A program made the position numbers and the translations under genes. From Diaminobutyricimonas sp. LJ205 (lineage in GTDB: Bacteria; Actinomycetota; Actinomycetes; Actinomycetales; Microbacteriaceae), in assembly GCF_009755725.1 (NCBI RefSeq), contig NZ_CP046619.1:2170001-2234000 (forward strand): DNA of 64,000 nt, in the 5' to 3' direction. Shown here in pieces: positions 50,468 to 58,718 of this stretch. The notes below the pieces were generated by a model. The model had not been told where the DNA came from. It made no database searches and saw only the letters and a program-made list of their open reading frames with translations. Position 1 is the first letter of the stretch; every line of letters begins with the position of its first letter.

Positions 50468-51397
50468 GTGACGGTCCAGGAACATGTGCGTACGAACGCG
50501 CCCACGCGAAAAAACGTGGACGTCTATGACTTCAGGCGTCCGACGACGCTCGCCCGCGAGCACTCGCGGGTGCTGGAGCTAGCCTTCGAGACGTTCGCCC
50601 GCCAGTGGGGAACGCAGCTGACCGCGAAGGTTCGAGTGGTCTCGCACGTCACCTCCGAGCAGGTGAGCATGGCCACCTACGACGAGTACGCCGCTTCACT
50701 TCCGCCGACCACCGCAATGGTGCTCTGCGAGTTCGAGGGGAACGCCGCGAAGGCGGTCATCCAGTTCCCGACATCCGCTGCCCTGTCCTGGGTGACCTAT
50801 ATGCTCGGCGGCAACGCCTCGCACAAGCTCGACGACCGCAAATTCACCCAGATCGAGCAGGCGCTCGTGCGCAAGCTGATGGAAGACGCGCTCGAAGACC
50901 TGCGCTACTCGCTCGGCCGCCTGCTGGTGACCTCGATCTCGATCGACACGATCCACTACAACTCCCAGTTCGCGCAGGCCGCCGCCACCACGGAACTGAT
51001 GATCGTCGCGCGCTTCGAGATCCGGGTCGGTGAGAACAGCACGCACGCCACCCTGGCGATTCCGGCGGATGTGCTGCTGCCGCAACTCGGCGAAGCCAAC
51101 CCGACCAGCACCACCGCGAACGCCAAGGAGCTGATGCGCGGCCAGCTCGCGCACACTCCGGTCGAGCTCGCGCTGCAGTTGGCACCGGTGAACGTCAAGC
51201 CGAATGTCGTGCTGCGCCTGGCCGTCGGCGACCTGATCGCCCTGCCGCATCCGACCCACCGGCCGATGAACATCGCCGTCGACGGACAACCGCTCGCCCA
51301 GGCGGCAGTGGGCTCGAACGGCTCGCGCCTGGCCTGCGTCGTCGTGGGCGAGAACACCAGCTCAGCACCGACCATGACCGAGGGGACCTCTCGATGA
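50468..51397 (+). CDS. fliM: Flagellar motor switch protein FliM lacking the CheY-binding N-terminus
   Basis: The 309-aa protein has the core VYDFRRPTTLAREHSRVLEL and FARQWGTQLTAKVRVVSHV, the middle CheC-like domain and the C-terminal SpoA domain (LRLAVGDLIALPHPTHRPMN). The usual N-terminal peptide LSQxEIDALL, which binds CheY-P, is missing: only about 18 unrelated residues precede VYDF. I choose GTG 50468, as the sigma-28 promoter occupies upstream candidates; the transcript is then leaderless. Confidence 0.92.
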   Translation: MTVQEHVRTNAPTRKNVDVYDFRRPTTLAREHSRVLELAFETFARQWGTQLTAKVRVVSHVTSEQVSMATYDEYAASLPPTTAMVLCEFEGNAAKAVIQFPTSAALSWVTYMLGGNASHKLDDRKFTQIEQALVRKLMEDALEDLRYSLGRLLVTSISIDTIHYNSQFAQAAATTELMIVARFEIRVGENSTHATLAIPADVLLPQLGEANPTSTTANAKELMRGQLAHTPVELALQLAPVNVKPNVVLRLAVGDLIALPHPTHRPMNIAVDGQPLAQAAVGSNGSRLACVVVGENTSSAPTMTEGTSR

Positions 51398-52110
51398 CCA
51401 CCACCACGCTGAACCAGACCGCCGCCGCCTCGGCCGAAGCGCTGATCGGGCTGCTGCCGAGCGCTGCCGCGATCACCGCGGCTCCGGCCACCGCCGCGCC
51501 GGCCGGTGCGGTCGAGAACTGCGTCGTCGCCTCCTTCGTCGGAGCGGTCTCCGCCGACTTCGGTGTCGTGCTCTATGACGGTGACGCGGTCAGCGCTGCC
51601 GCCGGCACCGACTCGCCGCTGGTCTCGGCCGCGGACGTGCTCCGGCCCGCCCTTGAAGCCGCCTCCGCGATGCTCGGCACCGGCGTGCTCGGCCCGGCCA
51701 GCATCGAGGATGCCGCCGCGCTGTTCGCCGACCCGGCCACCGCGGTCTTCGAACTCACCGCGGGCGGCACGCGCGCCGGCTGGTACGCCGTGCGGGTCCG
51801 TGAGAACGGCACGATCACCGGGCAGGGCGCAACCGCACCCGCCGACCGTGGCGCGATCGTCGGCAACCTGCACCGCATCAACAACGTCGAGATGGCGCTG
51901 ACCGTCGAGATCGGTCGCACCCGGATGTCTGTGCGCGACGTGCTCGATCTGGAACCCGGCGCGGTGATCGAACTGGACCGCTCCGCCGGCGCCCCCGCCG
52001 ACGTGCTGCTGAACGGCCGCCTGATCGCCCACGGCGAGGTCGTGGTCGTCGACCAGGACTACGCGGTGCGCATCACCAAGATCCTCGACGTCGCTGAGGG
52101 ACTGGCCTGA
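51394..52110 (+). CDS. fliN: Flagellar motor switch protein FliN with an N-terminal extension
   Basis: The C-terminal SpoA domain (residues about 158-235: NNVEMALTVEIGRTRMSVRD, LDLEPGAVIELDRSAGAPAD, VDQDYAVRITKIL) is typical FliN. About 150 residues precede it, with alternating strands (FVGAVSADFGVVLYDGDAV), as in FliY-like proteins, but I cannot find CheC phosphatase motifs. It forms the lower C-ring. ATGA overlap with fliM. Confidence 0.92.
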   Translation: MTTTTLNQTAAASAEALIGLLPSAAAITAAPATAAPAGAVENCVVASFVGAVSADFGVVLYDGDAVSAAAGTDSPLVSAADVLRPALEAASAMLGTGVLGPASIEDAAALFADPATAVFELTAGGTRAGWYAVRVRENGTITGQGATAPADRGAIVGNLHRINNVEMALTVEIGRTRMSVRDVLDLEPGAVIELDRSAGAPADVLLNGRLIAHGEVVVVDQDYAVRITKILDVAEGLA

Positions 52111-52113
52111 TCC

Positions 52114-52572
52114 GTGGAAACCCTCGAACTCACCCTGCGGGTCGTTCTTGCCCTCGCGGTGGTGTTCGGCCTGCTCTGGGTCGTGCAGCGAAAGGTCGCC
52201 GGGTCCAAGCGCACCCAGCCGGTCGCGCCGATCCAGGTGCTCGGGCGGCAGCGCGTCAGCCCGAAGGCATCGGTGGTGCTGATCGAGGCCGACGGCAAGC
52301 GATTCGTGCTGGGCGTCACCGACCAGGCGGTGACCGTCGTGCACGCGGAAACCACATCGGCCACGCCCGTCGAGCTGGGCTCTGACAGCCCGGCCGACGC
52401 GTTCGCCCGGTCGATGCGGACGGTGACGGATGTCCCGGCTCCTGCCCCCGCGGAGGACGACGTTCCCCTGCTTCGGCCCCGCCGCACCCGTGCCGCCTCG
52501 CCGATGGCGGGTTCGATCCTGTCCCCGGCGACCTGGCGGCAGACCCGCGACGCCTTCCGGTCACACCGGTGA
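52114..52572 (+). CDS. fliO: Flagellar biosynthetic protein FliO
   Basis: The 152-aa protein has one N-terminal membrane helix (about 7-25) and the core VLGRQRVSPKASVVLIEADG, then FVLGVTDQAVTVVH. It assists assembly of the FliP pore. It lies directly before fliP, as in other clusters. Confidence 0.88.
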   Translation: METLELTLRVVLALAVVFGLLWVVQRKVAGSKRTQPVAPIQVLGRQRVSPKASVVLIEADGKRFVLGVTDQAVTVVHAETTSATPVELGSDSPADAFARSMRTVTDVPAPAPAEDDVPLLRPRRTRAASPMAGSILSPATWRQTRDAFRSHR

Positions 52573-53399
52573 GCAGGAACCGCTCAACCTGGACCACCGG
52601 GGTGGTCGTCACGCTCGCCGTAGCCGCCGCGGTGCTTGTCCCTCTGCTGCACGGCGCGCCGGCGTACGCCGTGCCCATCGACCCGGTGCCACCGACCGAC
52701 CCCACCGCGCCGACCGCGCCCGATGACGGTGGCTTCTCGGTTGAGATCAACGGCCCGAACGGCGCACCGTCGGCCGCGATCGTCACCCTGGTCGGCATCA
52801 CCCTGCTGTCGGTCGCGCCCGCGCTGCTGCTGATGATGACCTCGTTCACGAAGATCTTCGTCGTGCTGGCGATGACCCGGAACGCGCTCTCGCTGCCCTC
52901 GATCCCGCCGAACCAGGTGCTCGCGGGCCTGGCCCTGTTCCTGTCGCTGTTCATCATGGGCCCCGTGCTCACCGAGGTCTACGAGACCGGCGTGCAGCCC
53001 TACCTCGACGGAACCATGACCTTCGATGCGGCTGTGGAGACGGCATCCGGGCCCCTGCGTGAATTCATGCTTGCCCACACCCGCGAGGAAGACCTCGCCC
53101 TGATGACCCGCGCGGCCGACCTGCCGAACCCGGAGGACACCTCCGCCGTCGCGATGACCACACTGATCCCGGCGTTCATGATCTCCGAACTGCGCGCCGC
53201 CTTCATCATCGGCTTCGTCATCTTCGTGCCGTTCCTGGTGATCGACCTGGTCGTCGCCGCGGCGCTGATGTCGATGGGCATGATGATGCTCCCGCCGGTG
53301 ATGATCTCGCTGCCGTTCAAGATTCTGCTGTTCGTGCTGGTCGACGGCTGGGGGTTGATCATCACCTCGCTGATCACCGGCTACCAGGTTGGGGGCTGA
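52569..53399 (+). CDS. fliP: Flagellar export pore protein FliP
   Basis: The 276-aa protein has a cleavable signal peptide (about residues 1-35, ending APAYA), a short periplasmic stretch and four core helices with MMTSFTKIFVVLAMTRNALS, MTTLIPAFMISELRAAFIIG and MGMMMLPPVMISLPFKILLF. FliP5FliQ4FliR1 forms the export gate. GTGA overlap with fliO. Confidence 0.96.
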   Translation: MSRNRSTWTTGVVVTLAVAAAVLVPLLHGAPAYAVPIDPVPPTDPTAPTAPDDGGFSVEINGPNGAPSAAIVTLVGITLLSVAPALLLMMTSFTKIFVVLAMTRNALSLPSIPPNQVLAGLALFLSLFIMGPVLTEVYETGVQPYLDGTMTFDAAVETASGPLREFMLAHTREEDLALMTRAADLPNPEDTSAVAMTTLIPAFMISELRAAFIIGFVIFVPFLVIDLVVAAALMSMGMMMLPPVMISLPFKILLFVLVDGWGLIITSLITGYQVGG

Positions 53400-53400
53400 C

Positions 53401-53676
53401 ATGGATTCCAACGCTGTCCTCGACATCGGCCTGCAGGGCCTGCTGATCACCGCGAAGCTCGCCGCGCCCATCCTGATCACCGCGCTGGTCGTCGGCTTCG
53501 CGATCGGCCTGATCCAGTCGATGACCCAGATCCAGGAGGTCACCCTCTCCTTCGTGCCGAAGGCGGCCGCCGTGGCGATCGCGCTGGTGATCTCAGGGCA
53601 CTGGATGATCTCCGAGCTGGTTTCGTTCACCAACAACCTGTTCGAGAAGATCCCGTCACTTCTCGGTGGCGGTTAG
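53401..53676 (+). CDS. fliQ: Flagellar export pore protein FliQ
   Basis: The 91-aa protein has two membrane helices and the loop IGLIQSMTQIQEVTLSFVPK conserved in FliQ/SctS. ATG 53401 follows the fliP stop by one base. Confidence 0.95.
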   Translation: MDSNAVLDIGLQGLLITAKLAAPILITALVVGFAIGLIQSMTQIQEVTLSFVPKAAAVAIALVISGHWMISELVSFTNNLFEKIPSLLGGG

Positions 53677-53677
53677 C

Positions 53678-54439
53678 GTGAACATCCCGCTGAACCTGCC
53701 GTGGATCGAGGCGGTCATGCTGGCCGGCGTGCGGATGACGGCCTTCATCGTGATCGCACCGCCGTTCTCGTACAACGCCATCCCCGCCAGGGTGAAGGCG
53801 ATGCTCGGCATCGGTCTCGCCCTCGCCGTCTCACCAAAAGTCACTCCCGGATACGCGTCGCTCGGCACCGCGGAGTTCTTCGGCGCACTGGTGCTCGAAC
53901 TGATGGTCGGCGCGATGCTGGGCTTTCTCGTGTTCATCGTCTTCTCCGCGGTGCAGGGCGCCGGTCACCTGATCGACCTGTTCGGCGGATTCCAACTGGC
54001 GCAGGGCTTCGACCCGCAGAGCATGGTCAACGGTGCCCAGTTCACCCGGTTGTTCCACATGACCGCGCTGGCCCTGTTGTTCGCCTCCGATGGCTACCAG
54101 CTGATCCTCCTCGGCCTCACCCGCACCTTCAACACGCTGCCGATCGGTGGCGGCATCGACCTCAGCTCCCCGGCGGAGGCCATGGTCACCGGGGTCAGCG
54201 AAATGTTCCTCTCCGCGGTGCAGATCGCCGGCCCGTTGCTGGTGGTGCTGTTCCTGGCCGATGTCGGGCTCGGCCTGCTCACGCGAGCCGCCCCGGCACT
54301 GAACGCATTCGCCATGGGCTTCCCGCTGAAGATCCTGATCACCCTCGTGTTCGTCGTGGTGGTCTTCGTCGCGCTCCCCCAGGTCGTCGCCGCGCTCACC
54401 GGTGACGCCGTCGGCTGGATCACGGGGGTGACTCGATGA
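53678..54439 (+). CDS. fliR: Flagellar export pore protein FliR
   Basis: The 253-aa protein has about six membrane helices and IPARVKAMLGIGLALAVSP, LVLELMVGAMLGFLVFIVFS and LADVGLGLLTRAAPALNAFA, the SctT/FliR core. GTG 53678 follows the fliQ stop; GTG 53666 would overlap it and lacks a ribosome binding site. Confidence 0.94.
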   Translation: MNIPLNLPWIEAVMLAGVRMTAFIVIAPPFSYNAIPARVKAMLGIGLALAVSPKVTPGYASLGTAEFFGALVLELMVGAMLGFLVFIVFSAVQGAGHLIDLFGGFQLAQGFDPQSMVNGAQFTRLFHMTALALLFASDGYQLILLGLTRTFNTLPIGGGIDLSSPAEAMVTGVSEMFLSAVQIAGPLLVVLFLADVGLGLLTRAAPALNAFAMGFPLKILITLVFVVVVFVALPQVVAALTGDAVGWITGVTR

Positions 54440-55521
54440 GCGACACCGCCGAGGAACGCACCGAACAAGCGACCCAGAAGCGCATGAAGGATGTGCGCCA
54501 GAAGGGCAAGCTGACCCGGTCGCAGGATTTGACCGCCTGGGTCGGCGTGGGCGCCGCGGCTGTGATGGTGCCGACAACGATCGGGTTGGCCTCCCAGGCC
54601 GGAGCCACCCAGGCCGCCACCTTCACGAGCGTCATCGCGAACCCCGAACCGGCGCGCGCGGTCGCAGCCCTCGGCGACGGACTCGGCTCGATCACGGCAT
54701 CCCTCACCCCCCTGTTCGCCGTGGTCGCGATCGCCGTGCTGATCGCTGCGGCAACGCAGGGCGGCATCCACTTCCGCCAGTTCAAGCCCCGCACCGAGCA
54801 GTTCAACCCGGTCACCGGCCTGAAGCGAATCTTCGGCCTGCAGGCCCTCTGGGAGGGCACCAAGGCGCTGCTCAAGGTCGTCGTGATCGCCCTGGTGCTG
54901 TGGGTCGTCATCCAGGGGATGATCCCGGTGCTCTCCTCCGCGGGCGGGCTGCCGGTGACGACGCTGCTGGATACCGCAGGCTCGGCCGCCGCCGCCCTGC
55001 TGCAGACAGCCGTCATCGCCGGCCTCGCCCTGGCCGCGATCGACCTCTTCGTCGTGATGCGGCGCAACCGCAAACAGACGCGGATGACGAAGAAGGAAGT
55101 CAAGGACGAGAACAAGAACTCCGACGGCGACCCGCTGATCAAGTCGCAGCGGCGCTCCCGCCAGCTCGCGCTGAGCCGGAACCGGATGATCGCCGCGGTC
55201 GGCTCCGCGGATGTCGTGCTGCTGAACCCGACCCACATCGCCGTCGCGCTCACCTACGAACCCGGCAAGTCCGCGCCGCGCGTGGTCGCCAAGGGTTCCG
55301 GTGAGGTCGCCGCACGCATCCGCGAGGAGGCCGAGAAGCACCGCGTGCCGATGGTGCGCGACGTGCCGCTCGCTCGCGCCGTGCACGCCGCCTGCGAGAT
55401 CGGCCAGGAGATCCCCGTCGAGCTCTACAACGCCGTCGCCCGAGTGCTCGTGTTCGTGATGTCGCTGAAGACTCGCGGCGCAGGCCAGGGCGTCCACACC
55501 ATGACCCAATCCGCCGCTTGA
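54436..55521 (+). CDS. flhB: Flagellar export switch protein FlhB
   Basis: The 361-aa protein opens ERTEQATQKRMKDVRQKGK, has four membrane helices, and the autocleavage motif NPTH at 264-267 in VVLLNPTHIAVALTYEPGKS. Cleavage there switches export from rod/hook to filament substrates together with FliK. ATGA overlap with fliR. Confidence 0.96.
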   Translation: MSDTAEERTEQATQKRMKDVRQKGKLTRSQDLTAWVGVGAAAVMVPTTIGLASQAGATQAATFTSVIANPEPARAVAALGDGLGSITASLTPLFAVVAIAVLIAAATQGGIHFRQFKPRTEQFNPVTGLKRIFGLQALWEGTKALLKVVVIALVLWVVIQGMIPVLSSAGGLPVTTLLDTAGSAAAALLQTAVIAGLALAAIDLFVVMRRNRKQTRMTKKEVKDENKNSDGDPLIKSQRRSRQLALSRNRMIAAVGSADVVLLNPTHIAVALTYEPGKSAPRVVAKGSGEVAARIREEAEKHRVPMVRDVPLARAVHAACEIGQEIPVELYNAVARVLVFVMSLKTRGAGQGVHTMTQSAA

Positions 55522-55539
55522 TGTCAGGAGTCCAGTGAC

Positions 55540-57588
55540 ATGAACCGCAACCGCAACATCGCCAAACTCGCCGTCCCAGTCGGCGTGGTCGGCATCATCC
55601 TGCTGCTGGTCGTACCGGTGCCCTCACCGCTACTCGACGTGCTGATCATCCTTAACATCATGCTGGCGCTGGTCATCCTGCTCACCACGATGTTCGTGAA
55701 GAAGCCGCTGGACTTCTCGGTGTTCCCGTCACTGCTGCTGGTGGCGACCCTGTTCCGGCTCGGCCTGAACGTGGCATCCACCCGGCTCGTGCTCGGCGAC
55801 GGCTACGCCGGCCAGGTGATCGAGGCGTTCGGGCACATCGCCGTCGGCGGCTCGATCATCATCGGCGCGGTGATCTTCCTGATCCTCGTCGTCATCCAGT
55901 TCGTGGTGGTCACGAAGGGCGCCGAGCGCGTCGCCGAGGTGGGCGCCCGCTTCACCCTCGACGCCATGCCCGGCAAGCAGATGGCCATCGATGCCGACCT
56001 GAACGCCGGCCTGATCACCGACGCGCAGGCCAAGGAACGCCGCGCCGAGGTCTCCGCCGAAGCCGACTTCTACGGCGCAATGGACGGCGCCTCGAAGTTC
56101 GTCAAGGGCGACGCCATCGCCGGCCTGGTGATCATCATCATCAACATCGTCGGCGGCATTGCGATCGGCATGATCCAGCGCGGCATGGAGATCGGCGAGG
56201 CCCTCGAGACCTACGCGCTGCTGACCATCGGCGACGGCCTGGTCACCCAGATCCCGGCGCTGCTGATGGCGGTGTCGACCGGCATGATCGTCACCCGCTC
56301 GAACGCGGAAGCCGACATGGGCTCCACCGCGTCGGCGCAGCTCAGCCAGTCCCGCAACGCGCTGATGATCGCCGGCGCCGCCGCGATCGTGATGGGCTTC
56401 ATCCCCGGCATGCCGATCATCCCGTTCGTGCTGATCGGTGCGCTGCTGCTGCTCGCCGCGCAGCGGATCAAGGCGAGCGAACAGGCCAAGGAAGTCGAGG
56501 CCGCCGAGACCGCGGCGGTCGCTCCCCGCACCGAGACCACCGAGGACCTCATCGAACAGATGCGCGTGCACGCGCTGGAGATCCTGCTGGCGCCCGACCT
56601 GGTGGACGTGGTCTCCGGGTCATCCGATGACCTGCTCGCCCGGGTGCGGGCGCTGCGCCGCAAGATCGCCATGGACCTCGGCATCGTAGTGCCGCCGGTG
56701 CGCACCCGGGACAGCGTCGAACTGCCGCCGGCGACGTACGTGATCCGGATCGCCGGTGTCGAGGCCGCGCGCGGCACCGCCCCGTCGGGCAAGGTACTCG
56801 CCCTCGGCGACGCCCTCGACGCGCTGCCGGGCACCTCCACCCTGGAACCGGTGTTCGGGCTTGCCGGCAAGTGGGTGCCAGCCGAGATGCGGCACAGCGC
56901 CGAGATGACCGGGGCGACCGTCATCGACCGGGTGTCGGTGCTGGTCACCCACCTGTCGTCGGTGATCACCGGCAATGCCGCCCGGCTGCTCAGCCGCGAA
57001 GACGTCCGCCAACTCACCGAGAGCGTGAAACAGGTGAACCCCGCCGCCGTGGACGAGCTGATTCCCGGGCTGCTCACCCTCGCCGAGGTGCAGCGCGTGC
57101 TGCAGGGATTGCTGGTCGAGCAGGTGCCGATCAACGACCTGCCGCGCATCCTCGAGGCGCTCACCCTGCGCGCGAAAGCGTCCACCGAGCCCGAAGGACT
57201 CGTCGAGGCGGCCAGGCAGGCGCTCGGCCCGGCGCTGCTCAGCGCCCACCTCGACGGTCGAGTGCTGCGGGTGATCATGATCGACCCCCTGCTGGAGCAG
57301 GCCATGCTCGAGGCGCTGCGGCCGTCGGAGCTCGGCACCCAGATCCTGCTGGATCCGGCTCGCACCGAGCAGGTGATCAACTCGGCACGTGAGCAGGTCG
57401 CCAAGGTGGAAACCCGCGGCCAGAGCGCAGTGCTGGTCTGCGCACCCGCGCTGCGACCGGCGATCCGGCGGCTGGTGTCGGCATCGTCCGGCGGGCTGCC
57501 GGTGCTGTCGTACCAGGAAGTAACGTCGACTGGCGTCGACATCGAGACGGTGGGAGTGGTGCGTGGCGCCGAGACGCTTACAGCTTGA
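55540..57588 (+). CDS. flhA: Flagellar export gate protein FlhA
   Basis: The 682-aa protein has eight N-terminal membrane helices, the FHIPEP region (here LRLGLNVASTRLVL and GDAIAGLVIIIINIVGG, with the conserved AMPGKQMAIDADLNAGLI) and a large cytoplasmic domain (about 320-682) that docks chaperone-substrate pairs. AGGAG precedes the ATG. Confidence 0.96.
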   Translation: MNRNRNIAKLAVPVGVVGIILLLVVPVPSPLLDVLIILNIMLALVILLTTMFVKKPLDFSVFPSLLLVATLFRLGLNVASTRLVLGDGYAGQVIEAFGHIAVGGSIIIGAVIFLILVVIQFVVVTKGAERVAEVGARFTLDAMPGKQMAIDADLNAGLITDAQAKERRAEVSAEADFYGAMDGASKFVKGDAIAGLVIIIINIVGGIAIGMIQRGMEIGEALETYALLTIGDGLVTQIPALLMAVSTGMIVTRSNAEADMGSTASAQLSQSRNALMIAGAAAIVMGFIPGMPIIPFVLIGALLLLAAQRIKASEQAKEVEAAETAAVAPRTETTEDLIEQMRVHALEILLAPDLVDVVSGSSDDLLARVRALRRKIAMDLGIVVPPVRTRDSVELPPATYVIRIAGVEAARGTAPSGKVLALGDALDALPGTSTLEPVFGLAGKWVPAEMRHSAEMTGATVIDRVSVLVTHLSSVITGNAARLLSREDVRQLTESVKQVNPAAVDELIPGLLTLAEVQRVLQGLLVEQVPINDLPRILEALTLRAKASTEPEGLVEAARQALGPALLSAHLDGRVLRVIMIDPLLEQAMLEALRPSELGTQILLDPARTEQVINSAREQVAKVETRGQSAVLVCAPALRPAIRRLVSASSGGLPVLSYQEVTSTGVDIETVGVVRGAETLTA

Positions 57589-58501
57589 GGGTGCCTCGCT
57601 CGAGGAACTCACCGACCGGGTCTTCGCCGAACACGGATCGGCCGCGCGCATCGTCTCGGCCGAGAAGGTCACCACCGGCGGCATCCGCGGCTTCTTCGCC
57701 AAGCAGCACTTCGAGGTCATTGTTGAGCTGCCCGATCCCGGCCGCCGGTCAGCGCACCGGCAGCTCGACACGTCAGCGCGGCTGGGCATCGCCGCGCTGC
57801 TGGACGATGCGGATGCCGCCGAGGCGCAGTTGCACGGCGACGCCCCTCCGGCCGCAGTCTCCACAGGATCGCCCGACTTCGCCCGGCTGATGGACGATCT
57901 CACCTTCACGGTCGCGCCCGAGCCGGCGGCGCCTGCGTTCCCCGGATCGGCGGAAGCGGGGTTGCCCGGGCTGGGCGAACTGGCGGCGCGAGCAGCGGCA
58001 ACGCCCGCGCTGGTTGCACCTTCCCGGCCGGCGCCGGCGCTGTCCCGTCGCGCCGGTGACCTGGTGCTCGTGGTCGGTGCCAGTCAGGACGCGTACACGG
58101 TGGCCAGGTCGATGGCTGCCGCGGCGGGCAGCCCGCAGGTTTTCGTCGGCGGCAGCCTGCTCGGCGCCGACCGGGTCGAGGACCGCCGCACCGCGAACGC
58201 CGCGCGCGCCCGCGGCGTGCAGGGCCAGCACAGCGTCTTCGTGGCGTTCGGGCTCGGCCGGGGCGGCCGCGAGGCCCATGAGCACGCGGCAGCCCTCACC
58301 GCCGTCGGCGCCGACCAGGTGTGGGTCGCGGTCGACCCCGGGCGAAAGCCCGAGGACACCGCAGCCTGGGTCGGCGTGGTGCGGGCCGCGGTGCCAGTCG
58401 ACGGGATCGCGTTGGAGGGTGCGGAGGGCACCGCCTCCCCCAACACCGTCGACGGGCTCGGCCTGCCGATCGGCTGGCGCGACGGTCGCCCGGTTGGTTA
58501 G
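57563..58501 (+). CDS. FlhF-like protein without a P-loop
   Basis: The N-terminus (RLQLEGASLEELTDRVFAEH, VTTGGIRGFFAKQHFEVIVE) and the end (VDGLGLPIGWRDGRPVG) match the outer parts of FlhF, the SRP-type GTPase that positions flagella. The place of Walker A holds VVGASQDAYTVARSM, so the GxxGxGKT loop is lost; the DTAG-type motif is also gone. It probably cannot hydrolyse GTP. GTG 57563 lies 26 bases inside the end of flhA. Confidence 0.7.
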   Translation: MAPRRLQLEGASLEELTDRVFAEHGSAARIVSAEKVTTGGIRGFFAKQHFEVIVELPDPGRRSAHRQLDTSARLGIAALLDDADAAEAQLHGDAPPAAVSTGSPDFARLMDDLTFTVAPEPAAPAFPGSAEAGLPGLGELAARAAATPALVAPSRPAPALSRRAGDLVLVVGASQDAYTVARSMAAAAGSPQVFVGGSLLGADRVEDRRTANAARARGVQGQHSVFVAFGLGRGGREAHEHAAALTAVGADQVWVAVDPGRKPEDTAAWVGVVRAAVPVDGIALEGAEGTASPNTVDGLGLPIGWRDGRPVG

Positions 58502-58638
58502 CGCTTCTTCTTCACCGAGTCGGTGATGTCGTTGCCGCTACGGTTCTCGACCTTGGACTTCTTGTCGGCGCGCTTCTCTTTGAGCGTCTTCGACGCCACG
58601 GTCTTGCCAGACGATTTCTTGGGCGACTTGTCAGCCAT
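58498..58638 (-). CDS. 46-aa lysine-rich small protein
   Basis: ATG 58638 to TAA 58498 encodes MADKSPKKSSGKTVASKTLK and so on to SVKKKR, with 13 lysines and 3 arginines among 46 residues. AAAGGG stands before the ATG. Similar very small KSPKKS...KEKRADK proteins are familiar from other Microbacteriaceae; a nucleic-acid-binding role is possible. Its stop overlaps the end of the flhF-like gene by 4 bases. Confidence 0.7.
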   Translation of the reverse strand: MADKSPKKSSGKTVASKTLKEKRADKKSKVENRSGNDITDSVKKKR

Positions 58639-58718
58639 AGTCGGGCCCTTTCACTAGGGAGCCTGAATGGCGCCGGTGCCAGTCAACCGTACGCGACTTC
58701 CCGGCGCCGACAGACCAG

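Noticed and set aside
58669-58708. GGCGCCGG/CCGGCGCC pair as htpX terminator
   Set aside because: Short self-complementary arms with a 24-nt loop are common by chance at this GC content, and no T-tract follows.
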